Shown: positions 63,152 through 64,000 of the stretch, piece by piece
How positions within the stretch are numbered: position 1 is the stretch's first letter
Layout: every line of letters starts with the position of its first letter
NCBI GenBank assembly: GCA_030263295.1
Contig: SZOS01000002.1
Span: 62,001 to 126,000 of the forward strand
Origin: Dokdonella_A sp014338185
Lineage (GTDB): Bacteria; Pseudomonadota; Gammaproteobacteria; Xanthomonadales; Rhodanobacteraceae
Reading direction: 5' to 3'
DNA length: 64,000 nt
The notes under the pieces: generated by a model
Told to the model about the DNA's origin: nothing
Database searches by the model: none
What the model saw: only the letters and a program-made list of their open reading frames with translations
Position numbers and translations under genes: made by a program

Positions 63152-64000
63152 TCAGGGGTCGAAGCCGTCGTCGAAGATCGAATCGGCCAGGTTGAACTCG
63201 ATCGCACCGATGTCGGCCTGCGCGCCGCGAATGCGCGGATATCCGCTGCCGCGCTGGTCATTGGTCGCGCCCGAGACGTTGTTGCCCACATCGATCACGG
63301 GACTGCCGAAGTTGGGCATGTGGGTGCGCGTGAGCCCACCATTGTTGGCCAGTGGCCGCAGCATCGGATCGGTGAGCAGGATCGTGCCCCCTGGCATGAT
63401 CATCGAGGATGGGAAGAACACCAGGTTGTTCGCGCCGCTGACCGTGCCGTTGCCGCCGATGTCATCGACATCGTGGGCGCTGCCATCGAACACCGTATTG
63501 TTGGAGATGATCGTGTTGTTGAGCACGAGGGTGCTCGTGGCAGCCGCCACGCGGACGCCGACCCCGTACTTGTTGTTGCTGTTGCGTTGGCCCGTATTGA
63601 AGGCGATCGTGCTGTCGCGGAAATCGCCATTGCGATTCCACAGCGAGATGCCGGCCGGGCGATTGACACACCACGCTTCATTGCCGGATACGGTGCTGTT
63701 GTCGAGCACGGCCGGTCCGCTGACGTTGCCGCCCTGCACCACGTAAATGCCGCTGCCACCGCAGGCCACATTGCCGGATACCGTGGAACCGAGCACGGAC
63801 AGGTCCGCATTGGTGTAGATGCCGCCGCCCAAGCTGGCCTGGTTGTTGTTGAACGTGCTGTACTTGGCGAGCACGTCGCCGCCGGCCACGCCGCCGGGCC
63901 TCAAGGACCCGGTCTGGATGCCGCCACCCGTCCTCGAGGAAGAGTTGGATTCGATGATGCTGTCTATCAGCACCACGGGACCTTGGCTGTAGGCACCTCC
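63152..64000 (-). CDS. Secreted beta-helix protein with choice-of-anchor Q domain, partial (5' end beyond window)
   Basis: The frame stays open to the window edge, so the true start lies outside; 282 C-terminal residues are visible. Repeated coils such as GGGIYTNADLSVLGSTVSGN and NNKYGVGVRVAAATSTLVLNN form a right-handed beta-helix. The C-terminal GSPVIDVGNN and ADIGAIEF match the neighbouring paralogue, and the tail ends DSIFDDGFDP. The two genes are tandem paralogues separated by a strong hairpin, so they are transcribed separately. Confidence 0.85.
   Translation of the reverse strand, partial: GGAYSQGPVVLIDSIIESNSSSRTGGGIQTGSLRPGGVAGGDVLAKYSTFNNNQASLGGGIYTNADLSVLGSTVSGNVACGGSGIYVVQGGNVSGPAVLDNSTVSGNEAWCVNRPAGISLWNRNGDFRDSTIAFNTGQRNSNNKYGVGVRVAAATSTLVLNNTIISNNTVFDGSAHDVDDIGGNGTVSGANNLVFFPSSMIMPGGTILLTDPMLRPLANNGGLTRTHMPNFGSPVIDVGNNVSGATNDQRGSGYPRIRGAQADIGAIEFNLADSIFDDGFDP

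Overview
The window is high-GC, gene-dense bacterial chromosome. Several features point to a gammaproteobacterium of the Xanthomonadales/Lysobacterales, most likely Rhodanobacteraceae-like (for example Dokdonella): a fused aspartate kinase/diaminopimelate decarboxylase, a MurD2-MurL pair, an extra EF-G-like GTPase, and secreted beta-helix proteins with a short IFxxGFE-type tail. That placement is an inference from gene content; no rRNA or tRNA was seen. The window ends inside a gene on both sides.

Layout. (1) 1-9508 is a signalling and phosphate block: the tail of a Ras-like GTPase coupled to a hybrid histidine kinase, then phoB-phoR (+), convergent with phoU-pstB-pstA-pstC-pstS (-), and a divergent Pho-type porin. 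A near-perfect Pho box precedes phoB and another lies in the pstS/porin intergenic region. The PhoR has no transmembrane segment. (2) 9646-18377 holds an EF-G-like GTPase, a Pro-rich single-span membrane protein, a HAD-UbiA fusion, a molybdenum hydroxylase pair and an APC permease. (3) 18529-25166 holds a PhzF-like protein and then lysC-lysA, murL and murD2, which together touch both special amino acids of the peptidoglycan stem peptide (meso-DAP and D-Glu). (4) 25236-33598 holds a secreted dienelactone hydrolase-like protein, a diguanylate cyclase, a branched-chain amino acid dehydrogenase divergent from a fused acyl-CoA mutase IcmF, and a periplasmic histidine phosphatase.

(5) 33697-36441 is a three-gene module (SPFH protein with SHOCT tail, double zinc-ribbon membrane protein, small membrane protein) resembling Bacillus subtilis YdjI-YdjG-YdjH without a PspA in view. 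(6) 36567-48146 holds an RND efflux pair, an isocitrate lyase/PEP mutase-family protein, three consecutive c-di-GMP genes and a cupin-hemerythrin fusion. (7) 48352-58598 holds a Cys/Met PLP lyase divergent from an AsnC/Lrp regulator, a tryptophanase, two tandem M13 metallopeptidases, an M14 carboxypeptidase and a DUF502 membrane protein, suggesting a peptide- and amino-acid-degrading lifestyle. (8) 58766-64000 holds a P-loop kinase, a TIGR03032-type propeller-like protein, an uncharacterised acyltransferase-like protein and two secreted right-handed beta-helix proteins.

Nearly every locus also has long open frames on the opposite strand. These are composition-driven shadows and are not annotated. 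Starts were chosen by Shine-Dalgarno spacing, family length and ATGA-type overlaps. No CRISPR array, insertion sequence or prophage was found.
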